Source: a bacterium
Lineage (GTDB): Bacteria; Planctomycetota; Planctomycetia; Pirellulales; Pirellulaceae
Assembly: GCA_030430075.1 (NCBI GenBank)
Contig: JAUIGN010000002.1
Location: 372,001-436,000, forward strand
Length of the DNA: 64,000 nt
Direction of reading: 5' to 3'
Shown one piece after another: positions 1 to 8,900 of this stretch. The position numbers were made by a program, and so were the translations under genes. The notes below the pieces were generated by a model, which worked only from the letters and a program-made list of their open reading frames with translations, did no database searches and was not told the DNA's origin. Each line of letters starts with the position of its first letter. Positions within the stretch are counted from its first letter, which is position 1.

Positions 1-1066
1 TTGCATCGGGCTCGATCACCGACAGGTCGTCGTAGGACAAGTACCCCTGCTCGACCAACTGCTGCGCCAGATCCTCGGTCATCCCTTCCAGTTCCGCAAA
101 GCCGTCCACGGCCCGCTCGATCTGCTCCTCCAGTTCGGCGCCGGTCATGATTTCAATATCCCACCCGCACAATTTGCTGGCGAGCCGGACATTTTGGCCG
201 CGGCGCCCGATGGCCAGCGACAACTGATCTTCGCGGACCAGCACAATCGCCCGGCCGATCATGTCGCACAGCAGAACCTGTTCGACTTCGGCCGGCTGGA
301 GGGCATTGGGAATCAGCATCTCCGGATCGTCGTTCCAGCGGACGATATCGATCCGTTCACCCGACAGTTCGTCGACAATATTCTTAATCCGATTCCCGCG
401 TACCCCGACGCAGGCGCCGACACAGTCAATTCTCTGATCCGAACTGCTGACGGCAACCTTGCTGCGGTAGCCGGGCTCGCGGGCCAGTGCATTGATCGTA
501 ATGACGCCGTCGGAGACTTCCGGGATCTCCTGCTCGAACAGCCGCCGCACGAGATTGACGTGCTTGCGGCTGAGGACGACCTTGACGCGGTTCCCCTGCG
601 GTTTGACTTCGTACACGATTGCCCGCACCCGCTCATTCGGATGGTGGGCTTCCCCCTGAATCTGCTCGCTGCGAGGCAGGATGGCTTCCACGCTGGGGAG
701 GGTCACCGTGGTGGCGCCGCCGTCACTTCGCTGCACGACACCGGACACCATCGAGCCGATCTGTTCGCGATACTCTTCGATCAGCGAATCCCGCTCCGCC
801 TCGCGAATCTTCTGAATGATCACCTGCTTGGCCGTTTGCGCGCCGATCCGCCCGATCACTTCGGTGTCCAGCTCCTCGCCATCGCAGACGCCTTGGAATG
901 CGCCGGACTCGCGGTCGATCGTGATCGTAATATCGGCCTCTTCGCCGTACTGCTTGCGAGCGGCGGAAGTCAACGCGGATTCGATCGCCTGAAAAACGAT
1001 TTCCGGGTCAATATTCTTGTCACGATGCAACGAATCGACGATTCGTAGCACTTCATTCGGATTCAT
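1..1066 (-). CDS. nusA: Transcription termination/antitermination factor NusA (3' end outside window)
   Basis: NusA binds RNA polymerase and nascent RNA and modulates pausing, termination and antitermination. The visible 355 codons start [20 protein letters not shown], a typical NusA N-terminus, with the ATG at 1064-1066. An S1-like segment follows (about residues 130-200), then KH domains with the [18 protein letters not shown] motif and a second KH with [15 protein letters not shown]. The reading frame is open to the left edge, where it is in a C-terminal helix-hairpin segment ([19 protein letters not shown]). It is incomplete only because of the window boundary. In many bacteria infB follows nusA; that would lie outside the window. 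Confidence 0.95.
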   Translation of the reverse strand, partial: MNPNEVLRIVDSLHRDKNIDPEIVFQAIESALTSAARKQYGEEADITITIDRESGAFQGVCDGEELDTEVIGRIGAQTAKQVIIQKIREAERDSLIEEYREQIGSMVSGVVQRSDGGATTVTLPSVEAILPRSEQIQGEAHHPNERVRAIVYEVKPQGNRVKVVLSRKHVNLVRRLFEQEIPEVSDGVITINALAREPGYRSKVAVSSSDQRIDCVGACVGVRGNRIKNIVDELSGERIDIVRWNDDPEMLIPNALQPAEVEQVLLCDMIGRAIVLVREDQLSLAIGRRGQNVRLASKLCGWDIEIMTGAELEEQIERAVDGFAELEGMTEDLAQQLVEQGYLSYDDLSVIEPDA

Positions 1067-1183
1067 GCTCTTCGCTTTCCATCCTGGGTCGATCGTTGCT
1101 TGCGGGCGGCGACCGATGGGTTGTTGGATTTTCTATCGCGTTTCAATCGCGGAGCAACCTGCGTCCCCGCGTGCGGCCGAGTG

Positions 1184-2533
1184 TTACAAAGTCAAGCTCT
1201 CCTCCGTTTTGCCATCAAAGAGGTGGATCCGCGATCCCCCCAGGGCGACGTCGACCAGTGCACCAGGCGCGATCGTCGTCCGCGGGTCCGTCTTGCAGAC
1301 CAGGGTCGAACCTGGCACCGACCCGGCGGCTGCCGCGGGCGCGCCGCCGACGTCCGTCGCCGCTTGGGGCACGTCGCGCTCGCCCCCGCTTACCGGACTG
1401 GCACCGTCCGTTGCATGCAGCCCGGTCGCCACATGCACGTACGCCGAATCGCCGACCGACTCGACCATGGTCACGCAGCCTCGCACCGCCATCTCCCGAC
1501 GCTCGCCGTCGGCGACCGGCCCGCCGGACTCGACCTGACCATCCGCCCCCTCCTGACCATCCGCCCGCTCGCCGCGAACCAGGCGCACCGAGGTATCTTC
1601 CGGGCGGATCCCCAGTGTTCCGGGTTCGGCGGTGGAAGCGATTCGGCCGATGTCCCGCATCCGCGCCGCAGGCAGGGAGACCGTCACGTGCTGATGACGA
1701 AACTCGACCTCCTCACCGCGTCGACGCAGCGTACCGCTCACCAGGTTCATGGGCGGTGAGCCCACAAAGCCGGCGACAAACAAATTGTTCGGTTGATCGT
1801 AAATCTCGGCCGGTGTCCCCAACTGCTGCAATCGGCCCGCTTGCATCACGGCAATCCGTTGGCCCAAGGTGAGCGCTTCGGTCTGATCGTGCGTGACGTA
1901 GATCATGGTCGTTTGCAGGCGTTGATGAAGTCGTTTCAATTCGCGTCGTGTTTCTAACCGCAGCTTGGCATCCAGGTTGGACAAAGGCTCATCAAACAAA
2001 AAAACCGCCGGTTGGCGGACCATTGCCCTTCCCAGGGCCACGCGTTGACGTTCGCCTCCGGACAACTGCCGAGGCATGCGATCCAGCAAATGCTCGATCC
2101 GCAACGCTTTCGCCGTTTCCTGAACTTGCCGTCGAATTCCCTTTCGCTTCTCTGCCAGCGAGCGTGCTTCCGCCGGCCTGATCAGCCGCAGCCACGCTCG
2201 TGTCAGCCATCCCCCTCCGTACCGCAACGTCAAACCGAAGGCCAAATTTCGGTACACCGACATGTGCGGGTACAAGGCGTAATTCTGGAACACCATGGCG
2301 ATGTCCCGATCCTTCGGCGGCACCCGGTTCACCACGTGCCCACCAATTCGAATTTCTCCTGCCGTGCACGCCTCCAATCCCGCCACCAGCCGCAACGTGG
2401 TGCTCTTGCCGCAACCGCTCGGACCAAGCAGGACCAAAAACTCGCGATCCGCGATCTCTAGATCCAAACGATCGACGGCAGCCACGCCGTCGAGAAAGGT
2501 CTTCGAGACGTCCGCAAAACTAACGCTCGCCAT
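1184..2533 (-). CDS. ABC transporter ATP-binding protein, MalK/UgpC family
   Basis: Cytoplasmic ATPase subunit of a probable sugar or polyol importer. Walker A GPSGCGKST is at residues 37-45, the Q-loop at VFQNYALYPH, the signature LSGGERQR at 157-164, Walker B VFLFDEP at 177-183, and the switch His in YVTHDQTEA at about 215. The C-terminal part is a MalK-like TOBE/regulatory region, including ATLGIRPED-like GTLGIRPEDTSV. At 449 residues it is longer than the usual 360-380. The extra length is an insert of about 30 residues after LAFGLTLRY and two low-complexity Gly/Asp/Ala inserts inside the TOBE region. No permease or binding-protein gene is adjacent, so it probably serves transporters encoded elsewhere, as multi-purpose MsmK/MalK ATPases do. 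The substrate cannot be told from sequence. Confidence 0.9.
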   Translation of the reverse strand: MASVSFADVSKTFLDGVAAVDRLDLEIADREFLVLLGPSGCGKSTTLRLVAGLEACTAGEIRIGGHVVNRVPPKDRDIAMVFQNYALYPHMSVYRNLAFGLTLRYGGGWLTRAWLRLIRPAEARSLAEKRKGIRRQVQETAKALRIEHLLDRMPRQLSGGERQRVALGRAMVRQPAVFLFDEPLSNLDAKLRLETRRELKRLHQRLQTTMIYVTHDQTEALTLGQRIAVMQAGRLQQLGTPAEIYDQPNNLFVAGFVGSPPMNLVSGTLRRRGEEVEFRHQHVTVSLPAARMRDIGRIASTAEPGTLGIRPEDTSVRLVRGERADGQEGADGQVESGGPVADGERREMAVRGCVTMVESVGDSAYVHVATGLHATDGASPVSGGERDVPQAATDVGGAPAAAAGSVPGSTLVCKTDPRTTIAPGALVDVALGGSRIHLFDGKTEESLTL

Positions 2534-2723
2534 ACCTTTCCGATCACCGCAGCGCGAACCTCACCCGTCACCGACCGGCCGCCGCAACGTCCAAATCGCT
2601 CGAACCCCGGAAAGTCACACAACTTAGTGGGATTCTAAAGCTGGTTAGCTTACCGCCCGGTTGGGAGAGTGTCAACCGAGGACACTGGCGGCGAGGGGGG
2701 GCGCAGCCGGGCCCCGCAGCGGC

Positions 2724-3458
2724 TCAACGGCCCTGGCGCCAGCCATCAGGAAGGTAGCCCCGGATGAATTCCAGCAGCCCCAATTCGATCAATTCTTCCT
2801 CGATATCCGCCCGGCAGTCGTTCTCCACGGTCTGCTCGACCTCGCAGAGAATTTCTTCGGCGAACATCCGCCGGGCGCGGCTCAGTTGTTTACGGAACGC
2901 GGCCGGCTTGAGCGGTCGACCGACCTGCCGCGACGCCCGCTCGGCGAGCTGCTGCGAGCTTTCCCGGGGATGGTCACTGGCCAACCGCACCACCGTATAA
3001 AAGAGGTTGTCGGTATGCTGCTGCTGGTGCGCGTCCAACGACCGCCAGGCCTTATCCAAGACGCACCGCCGCCACTCTTCACGCCATTGCCGCTCGCATT
3101 CGGCAGGTCCGCCCGCCGGGTCTTCCAAACGGGCCAGCGATTCGCTGTCCATCTGGCGAGGGTGTTTCTTTCGCAGGAAGGTGAGGGCCGCATTCCGGAC
3201 CGCGACCTTGAGATAGTCCCGAAAGCGGCCACGGTCAGAGTCGGCAGCCACCAGGCCGGTCTGCAGGAACTTCACCAGAAACTCCTGAATGATCTCCTCG
3301 ACCTTCTGCGGATCGTGAACCAGTGCCTGCAGGTAAGCTCGAATCGCCGTGCTGTAACGGTAGACGAACTGGAGCGGATCCTTGATCTGAGACCAGCGGG
3401 TCGTGATCTCGTCCAGCCGGCAGAGGGTCTCGTCCGGACTTGCCGCCGGTCGCTTCAT
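2724..3458 (-). CDS. ECF-like RNA polymerase sigma factor coupled to Ser/Thr kinase
   Basis: A 244-residue protein with the layout of a planctomycete ECF-type sigma factor. Region 2-like helices are at about residues 25-90 (VEEIIQEFLVKFLQ, then RFRDYLKVAVRNAALTFLRK). A C-terminal segment with KPAAFRKQLSRARRMFAEEI resembles the region 4 DNA-recognition helix. The ATG at 3456-3458 overlaps the TGA of the upstream kinase gene as ATGA, so translation is probably coupled. A longer reading with an upstream start would run deep into the kinase frame and is less likely. Inference: the kinase controls this sigma factor, directly or through a partner. The divergence from classical sigma-70 region 4 leaves the exact family uncertain. 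Confidence 0.8.
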   Translation of the reverse strand: MKRPAASPDETLCRLDEITTRWSQIKDPLQFVYRYSTAIRAYLQALVHDPQKVEEIIQEFLVKFLQTGLVAADSDRGRFRDYLKVAVRNAALTFLRKKHPRQMDSESLARLEDPAGGPAECERQWREEWRRCVLDKAWRSLDAHQQQHTDNLFYTVVRLASDHPRESSQQLAERASRQVGRPLKPAAFRKQLSRARRMFAEEILCEVEQTVENDCRADIEEELIELGLLEFIRGYLPDGWRQGR

Positions 3459-5557
3459 GGGCCAGCCCCCTGCGGTGATTCCTGCAGCACGGGTGAGAGA
3501 TCCCAGAAACGGATGGCGTTGTCGAAGCCGGCGCTGACCAGGGTCCGCCCTTCGTTCGCAAAGGCCAGGTCGCTGATCACGTGCCCACCATGCCCATCCA
3601 GGGGCTCGCCCAACTGGTCCCCCGAGGCGACATGCCACAGGCGAATCCCGTCCGGACTGGCCGCCGCAATCACGTTTCCCGCGGGATGAAAGGCGATCAC
3701 GGAGATCGGGTCGCGGTGCCCGGCCGGCAGCTCGACCCGCCGGCCATTCTGCAAGCTCCACATGACAATCCCGCGCGCCCCCGAAACCGCCAGTAACCGG
3801 CTATCGGGTGAAAACGCGGGAACACAGCCGACGCCCTCCTGGCGGCCCACCGACGCCGGCAACTCGAACGTCATCTGCAGCTCACCGGCCCGCCCGTCGA
3901 CAACGTAAACCAAGTTGCCGTCCGCCACGGCCAGGTAGTTGCCGTTGGGCGAAAAGGCCACTGCCGATACGTCGCTCAGGTCACCCGGCAGGACGCTCCG
4001 TGCGTCTCCCAGCTCCACTTCGGGAGCTGTCGAGATGCCATACATGACCACCCGGTCCGGAGCGTCGGCCCAGGCATCGACCGCCACGGCAATCGCCCCC
4101 CCGCCCGGGTGCGACGCCACGTCTCGGACGGTTCCCTCGATCGCTGCGACCAGCGGCCGATCCAGGCTTGCCCCCGTATCGACGATGCGCAGGCTTTCCC
4201 GTTCCGCGGCAACAAGCAGGTCCGAAGCCGGCAGAAAGGCGGCCGCCGCGAACCGCGCGTAGCGGCGTTTCTCTTCGCGAACCACACGAACCTGACCGCT
4301 CTGCAAATCACGCACGAGCAGGCGGGCCGATGCGTGGGATCGATCAGAGACCCCCCAGGCCATCCACGCGCCGTCGCCCCGGACCTCCATCGTCCCCATC
4401 ACACCGTCCACATTGATGTAGTGAGGATCCGTGGTGGTGTCAGCGCCGGAATCCGGTGAACCTGCCCACCGTGGCGGCATCCCGATCGACCAGGCGATCA
4501 CCACCAACAGGACAACGACGGCAAGTCCACCCCGCAGGGGCCATCGTTTCCGGCGCGCTGCCGACGCGGTTGGCGCCGCCTGCCCCGGGACGACCGTCTC
4601 CGCCAGGTTGCCGCGGGTGTCGCCATTGGGTCGATTCAGCAACGCTTCCAATTCGACCAGCATCTGGCCGGCCGTCTGAAACCGTTCGTGCGGTTGTTTC
4701 GCCATCGCCCGGTCGACGATCCCCTGGCACCGCGGATCGACGCCCGGGTTGAGGGCCGCCAGCTCGGGCACGGCGGCACTGCAATGGGCGAACAAGATCT
4801 GCACGACCTGTTCGCCTTCGAACGGAAAGCGGCCGGTCAGCAGCTTGAAGTAGGTCGCACCGAGCGAATACACATCGCTCCGATGATCGGGCGCCTCCGC
4901 TCGACACTGCTCGGGGCTCATGAAGTGGGGCGTGCCCAAGCTCGTGCCGGCATCCGTCAGGGCGGTCCCGCCGGAGCGATGGTATTTGGCCAAACCGAAA
5001 TCGGCCAGCTTTGCCGTCGCCGCCGGATCGGTCGCGCCGCTGGTTAGCATGATGTTTGACGGCTTGATGTCCCGATGCACCAGGCCGGCCTGATGCGCGG
5101 CAACCAGACCACGGCAGGCATCGACCGTGATGCGGGTTGCCGTCCGCCAATCCAGGGGCCCCTGGCGATTAAGCAACTCGTCCGCGTTGCCGCCGCGGAT
5201 CATCTCCATCACGATCAGAACGTGCCCGTCCGTCTCCACCACATCGTGCAGGGTAACGACGTTGGCGTGGCACAGGCGAGCGGTCGCCTGGGCTTCGAGC
5301 ATGAACCGCTGAACGAGCAGCGGGTCGGCGGCCAAGTCGTCCCGCAGCATTTTGACCGCCACCGAGCGACCCAGCACGGCATCTTCCGCTTCGTAAACCA
5401 GCCCCATTCCCCCGCTTCCAATCACGCGGCGCAATGCGTACTTCCCCACCTGCTGCCCCACGCAGGAGGCTGACCGGCGGTCAACCGCATCAATCGGTTT
5501 ATCTGCCATCGCAGAGCGCCCCAATGGAGACAAGAAGTGAGCGGTTCGAGCATTCAT
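3455..5557 (-). CDS. Membrane-anchored Ser/Thr protein kinase with C-terminal WD40 repeats
   Basis: A Hanks-type kinase of about 700 residues from the ATG at 5557. Key motifs are the glycine loop GSGGMG (residues about 47-52), VAVK lysine (about 69), HRDIKPSN catalytic loop (about 161), DFG (about 186) and SPEQCRAE. A single membrane helix (LAVVVLLVVIAWSIG, about 343-360) separates the cytoplasmic kinase from an extracytoplasmic region with WD40-type repeats (for example FSPNGNYLAVADG, FHPAGNVIAAASPDGIRLW). The frame is open upstream to 5734, and a second in-frame ATG lies at 5509; none has a strong ribosome site, so the start is uncertain. The stop overlaps the sigma factor start. The layout suggests a sensor: an external beta-propeller, an internal kinase and a co-translated sigma factor. 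Confidence 0.9.
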   Translation of the reverse strand: MNARTAHFLSPLGRSAMADKPIDAVDRRSASCVGQQVGKYALRRVIGSGGMGLVYEAEDAVLGRSVAVKMLRDDLAADPLLVQRFMLEAQATARLCHANVVTLHDVVETDGHVLIVMEMIRGGNADELLNRQGPLDWRTATRITVDACRGLVAAHQAGLVHRDIKPSNIMLTSGATDPAATAKLADFGLAKYHRSGGTALTDAGTSLGTPHFMSPEQCRAEAPDHRSDVYSLGATYFKLLTGRFPFEGEQVVQILFAHCSAAVPELAALNPGVDPRCQGIVDRAMAKQPHERFQTAGQMLVELEALLNRPNGDTRGNLAETVVPGQAAPTASAARRKRWPLRGGLAVVVLLVVIAWSIGMPPRWAGSPDSGADTTTDPHYINVDGVMGTMEVRGDGAWMAWGVSDRSHASARLLVRDLQSGQVRVVREEKRRYARFAAAAFLPASDLLVAAERESLRIVDTGASLDRPLVAAIEGTVRDVASHPGGGAIAVAVDAWADAPDRVVMYGISTAPEVELGDARSVLPGDLSDVSAVAFSPNGNYLAVADGNLVYVVDGRAGELQMTFELPASVGRQEGVGCVPAFSPDSRLLAVSGARGIVMWSLQNGRRVELPAGHRDPISVIAFHPAGNVIAAASPDGIRLWHVASGDQLGEPLDGHGGHVISDLAFANEGRTLVSAGFDNAIRFWDLSPVLQESPQGAGP

Positions 5558-5936
5558 GGTCGTGTGCCTGGTCGAGGCAACCTGGTGAGGTTGCCCGGCG
5601 AGAACGGGAGACTTCCGGCGGCGGGGCGGTGTTGTGCGAGCTGCCCGCATTTGGAAGCCCTCCTCCTCACGTCGCCCTATTCTAAAACCTGAAGCTTCCG
5701 CAGGCCATCGCGAGGAACGGTCCACGGTCGCCATGTGTCCGGCGAACCGGGCAGCGTCTGGCTTGCCGGCAGGCTACCACCCGTTGAAAGTGTGACACCG
5801 ATCGCGTTTGTCGGCAGGCAACCTGAAGACACCCGCCGCAGCGCACGGTGCGCTGCAGCGGGCGTTAGAGATCCACCTCGACGACGCGGCCTGCACCGGC
5901 GGCCGACTCGTCTGCGGCCGACGAGCCTGCTGCCGC
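5558..5936. other. Intergenic region between Calx-beta gene and kinase
   Basis: About 380 bases with no convincing gene. It holds a strong GC hairpin (5832-5862) just past the stop of the Calx-beta gene and the presumed promoter and leader of the kinase-sigma pair. Part of the interval (5558-5734) is open in the kinase frame, so the kinase could start earlier than annotated. Confidence 0.5.
5832..5862 (-). terminator. GC-rich hairpin after Calx-beta gene
   Basis: Arms CCCGC-C-GCAGCGCA and TGCGCTGC-A-GCGGG pair over 13 bp with one C/A mismatch and a 3-base loop. It lies about 75 bases past the stop of the Calx-beta gene. No U-tract follows, so termination is inferred from position and stem strength only. 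Confidence 0.45.
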
Positions 5937-8900
5937 CTATTCGGCAGCCAGCAGGCCGGTGTCCAGCAGGTCGGCGAGCGATGACTCCAGGTCGCCCAGC
6001 GATCCGGCCACCTCCTCGTCAAGCCGGCCAAAAACCGCATCGACGGCATCAGCCGGCGGCGCGCCTGTGTCGTTGGAAGCGGGCCCTGCAGCCGGAACGG
6101 GCGCAGCGAGCGGATCGCTTGCCGCGGCTTCGCTGGTGTCGTTTGTGGCGACCGGACCCGCCGGCCCGCTCGACGATTCGCCCCCTGCGCCACCACTGTC
6201 GCCGGCGAAGCCCGTGCCGCTGGAACCTGCTGACGCTGACGACGCTGGAGACGACGATGCGTCCGCCTGGTCATTGTCTTCGATCACCGAGTACGTCCAA
6301 GCCCGCCCGAGCGTGCTGTCGCCAACCAGGTTGCTCAGCGCCACCCCGAATTGTTCCGTCGGTTCATTGCTGGAATCATCCGTGAGCGGCACTTGAATCA
6401 GCTTTTCCGCCTCGCCCGGCAGGAACGTCAATGTGCCGGACAGCGCGACGTAGTCACTGCCGGCCAGGGCCGTCATGTCGACGGTCGTGTAGTCGACCGT
6501 CGCCGTACCGCTCAGGTCGCCCACGCGCTGCACCACGATCGTTGCCGCCCCGGCCCCTTCCCCATGAACGTACTGCCATGAGCCGAAGCGCACTTCCGAC
6601 TCGTCGTCCTCAATGGCCACGACGGCTTGGGTCACGTCGCCCAGTTCAGCTCCGGCTGACGGCTGAACCAGTTGCACGTTGAAGAACTCGGTGCCCTCCG
6701 CCCAGGCATCGTCGATCAAGGGAATGTTGATCGCCTTGACGGATTCGCCGGCCGCAAACTCCACCGTCATGTCCTGGCCCTGGTAATCCTGTCCGGCATA
6801 AGCCCATTGCTGCCAGGGAATATTCGGCCCACCCGCGCGGAAGAGCAGTTGCACCTCGTCCTGTTGGGACACATCGCCATCGCGGTGAATGAGAACCTGC
6901 AGCGAACCGTCGACCTCGGACACCTGGTAGAGGTCGTTGGCCAGCGAGAACGTGGGAGGTCCCGCCGGCGCGGTGTCATTGTCGACAATCGTCAAGGTCG
7001 CGTTAGCCAGCCCCGTCGCGGCACCACCGGTTGGATTGCCGAGGACCAATTCAATCGTCTCCTCGCCTTCCGGCAGGGTGTCGTCGGCGATCGGGATGAC
7101 AAACGTCTGCGTGGTCACGCCATCGGCAAAATGCAGCGTACCGGCCGTGGCCGTGTAATCGACGCCGGCGGTCGCAGAACCGGCAGCGGTTGAAAAATCG
7201 ACCGACACGGGGCCGCTCGCCCCACCAACACGGCTGACGGTCACCGTCGCGGTGCCCTCCCCTTCGCTTGCCGCCATCGCAGCCGCCGAGAACTGCAGGG
7301 TGCCCGGCTGACCGGCCGGCGGGCTGTCGTTGATCACAATGTAGGCCCAATCCCGACCCAGCGTGCTGTCACCGGTGACCGCCCCAAGCGAGAAGCCGAA
7401 CTGCTCTTGAGGCTCGATCTCAGAACCGTGAATCAAGGGAATTTCGACGACATGCTCGGTCTCGCCCGGCGCAAAGTTCAAGGTCCCCTGCGTCGCGGCA
7501 AAGTCGCTGCCAGCGGTGGCCGACATGTTGACCGTCGTGTAGTCGACCGTGGCGATCCCCGAGACATCCCCAACGCGGCGAATGGTGACAGAAGCCGCGC
7601 CGTCGGCTTCGTCAACCGTATACTGCCAGTTCGCCAGCGCGACCTCCGATTCGTCGTCCAGGATCTCGATCAGCGCGGTTCCCTGATCGCCGACGGTGGA
7701 TCCCCCGGAAGGCTCGGTAAGCAGCAAGCGAAAGTACTCGTTTGGCTCGGCGGCGGCGTCATCAATCAGCGGGACCTCGACGGTTGCCTCGGCCTGGCCG
7801 GCGGCAAAGTTGATCACGGTGTCGGGCCAGTTGAAGTCGGAGCCGCCGTACGCCGGTTGTTGATTCGGCGCGCCGTTCACGGTTCGCGCGATCATCGTGA
7901 TCGTGGACGGCCCGGACGTGTCTCCCGCGCGCTGAATCGAGACCTGCAGTTGTCCATCCTCGTCGACCGTGTAGGCATCGACCGCGAACGAGAACGTCGC
8001 CGGGGGCGGCACGTCGTTGTCGTCAATGACGAGTGTCGCGACCGTGGTGCTGCCGAGCGAAGCCCCGCCCGTGGGATTGGCCAGGAAGAGCTGCAGCGAT
8101 TCCGGCCCCTCAAACAGGCTGTCGTTGATGATCGGCACCTGCAACACTTGGCTCGTCTCACCCGCGGCGAACATCAGGGTGCCTACCGCGGGCGCGTAGT
8201 CCGAGCCGGCGGCAGCCGTCACGTCGCTGGTCGTGTAGTCCACGGTCACCGAACCGTCCGCCCCCCCGATTCGCTCGACCTCGATCGTGGCGGTCGCGGC
8301 CCCTTCGCTGACCTGGTATTCCGTCAGGGAGAACTGCAGGCTTCCCGGGATCGGCACCCGGTCGTCGTCGACAATCGTGGCCCCGACGGACGCCGCGCCG
8401 TTGAGCGTCACGCCCCCGGTTGGATTGCTGAGCGTGACGGCAAACGACTCGTCGGCCTCTTCGCTGGAGTCGTCATGGATCACGACGGTCAATGACTGGC
8501 TCGCATCGCCGGCGGCGAAGGTGAGCGTTCCGGATGCTGCCCCATAGTCGGCGCCGGCGCTTGCCGTGCCGTCTGTCGTCGCGAAGTCGACGGTAGCGAG
8601 TCCGCTCAGGTCACCGGTGCGTTCGACCGTCACCGTCAGCGTGCCGGCATCTTCGTCGACGAAGTAGCCGGTGGCGTCAAAGCGAAAGGCGGGCAGCACG
8701 ATCCCCCCACCTCCCCCCGTGCCGACCGTCCCGGCTGGCGGCGGCACGGCCAGCGCCGGGCCGGTCGCAAATTCGTCGGCGCCGATGTCGATCGCCAGTT
8801 CCCGCCCGTTGCCGTCGTAGTCGTCCAGCAGCATCGGCAGGAGGGCTCCGCTGTCGATCGCCGGACTGCCGATCGTGAGATGCTGGTTTGCGTCGAGCAG

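Noticed and set aside
194..1048. Long plus-strand frame opposite nusA
   Set aside because: It is the antisense shadow of nusA, whose protein is clearly recognisable on the minus strand.
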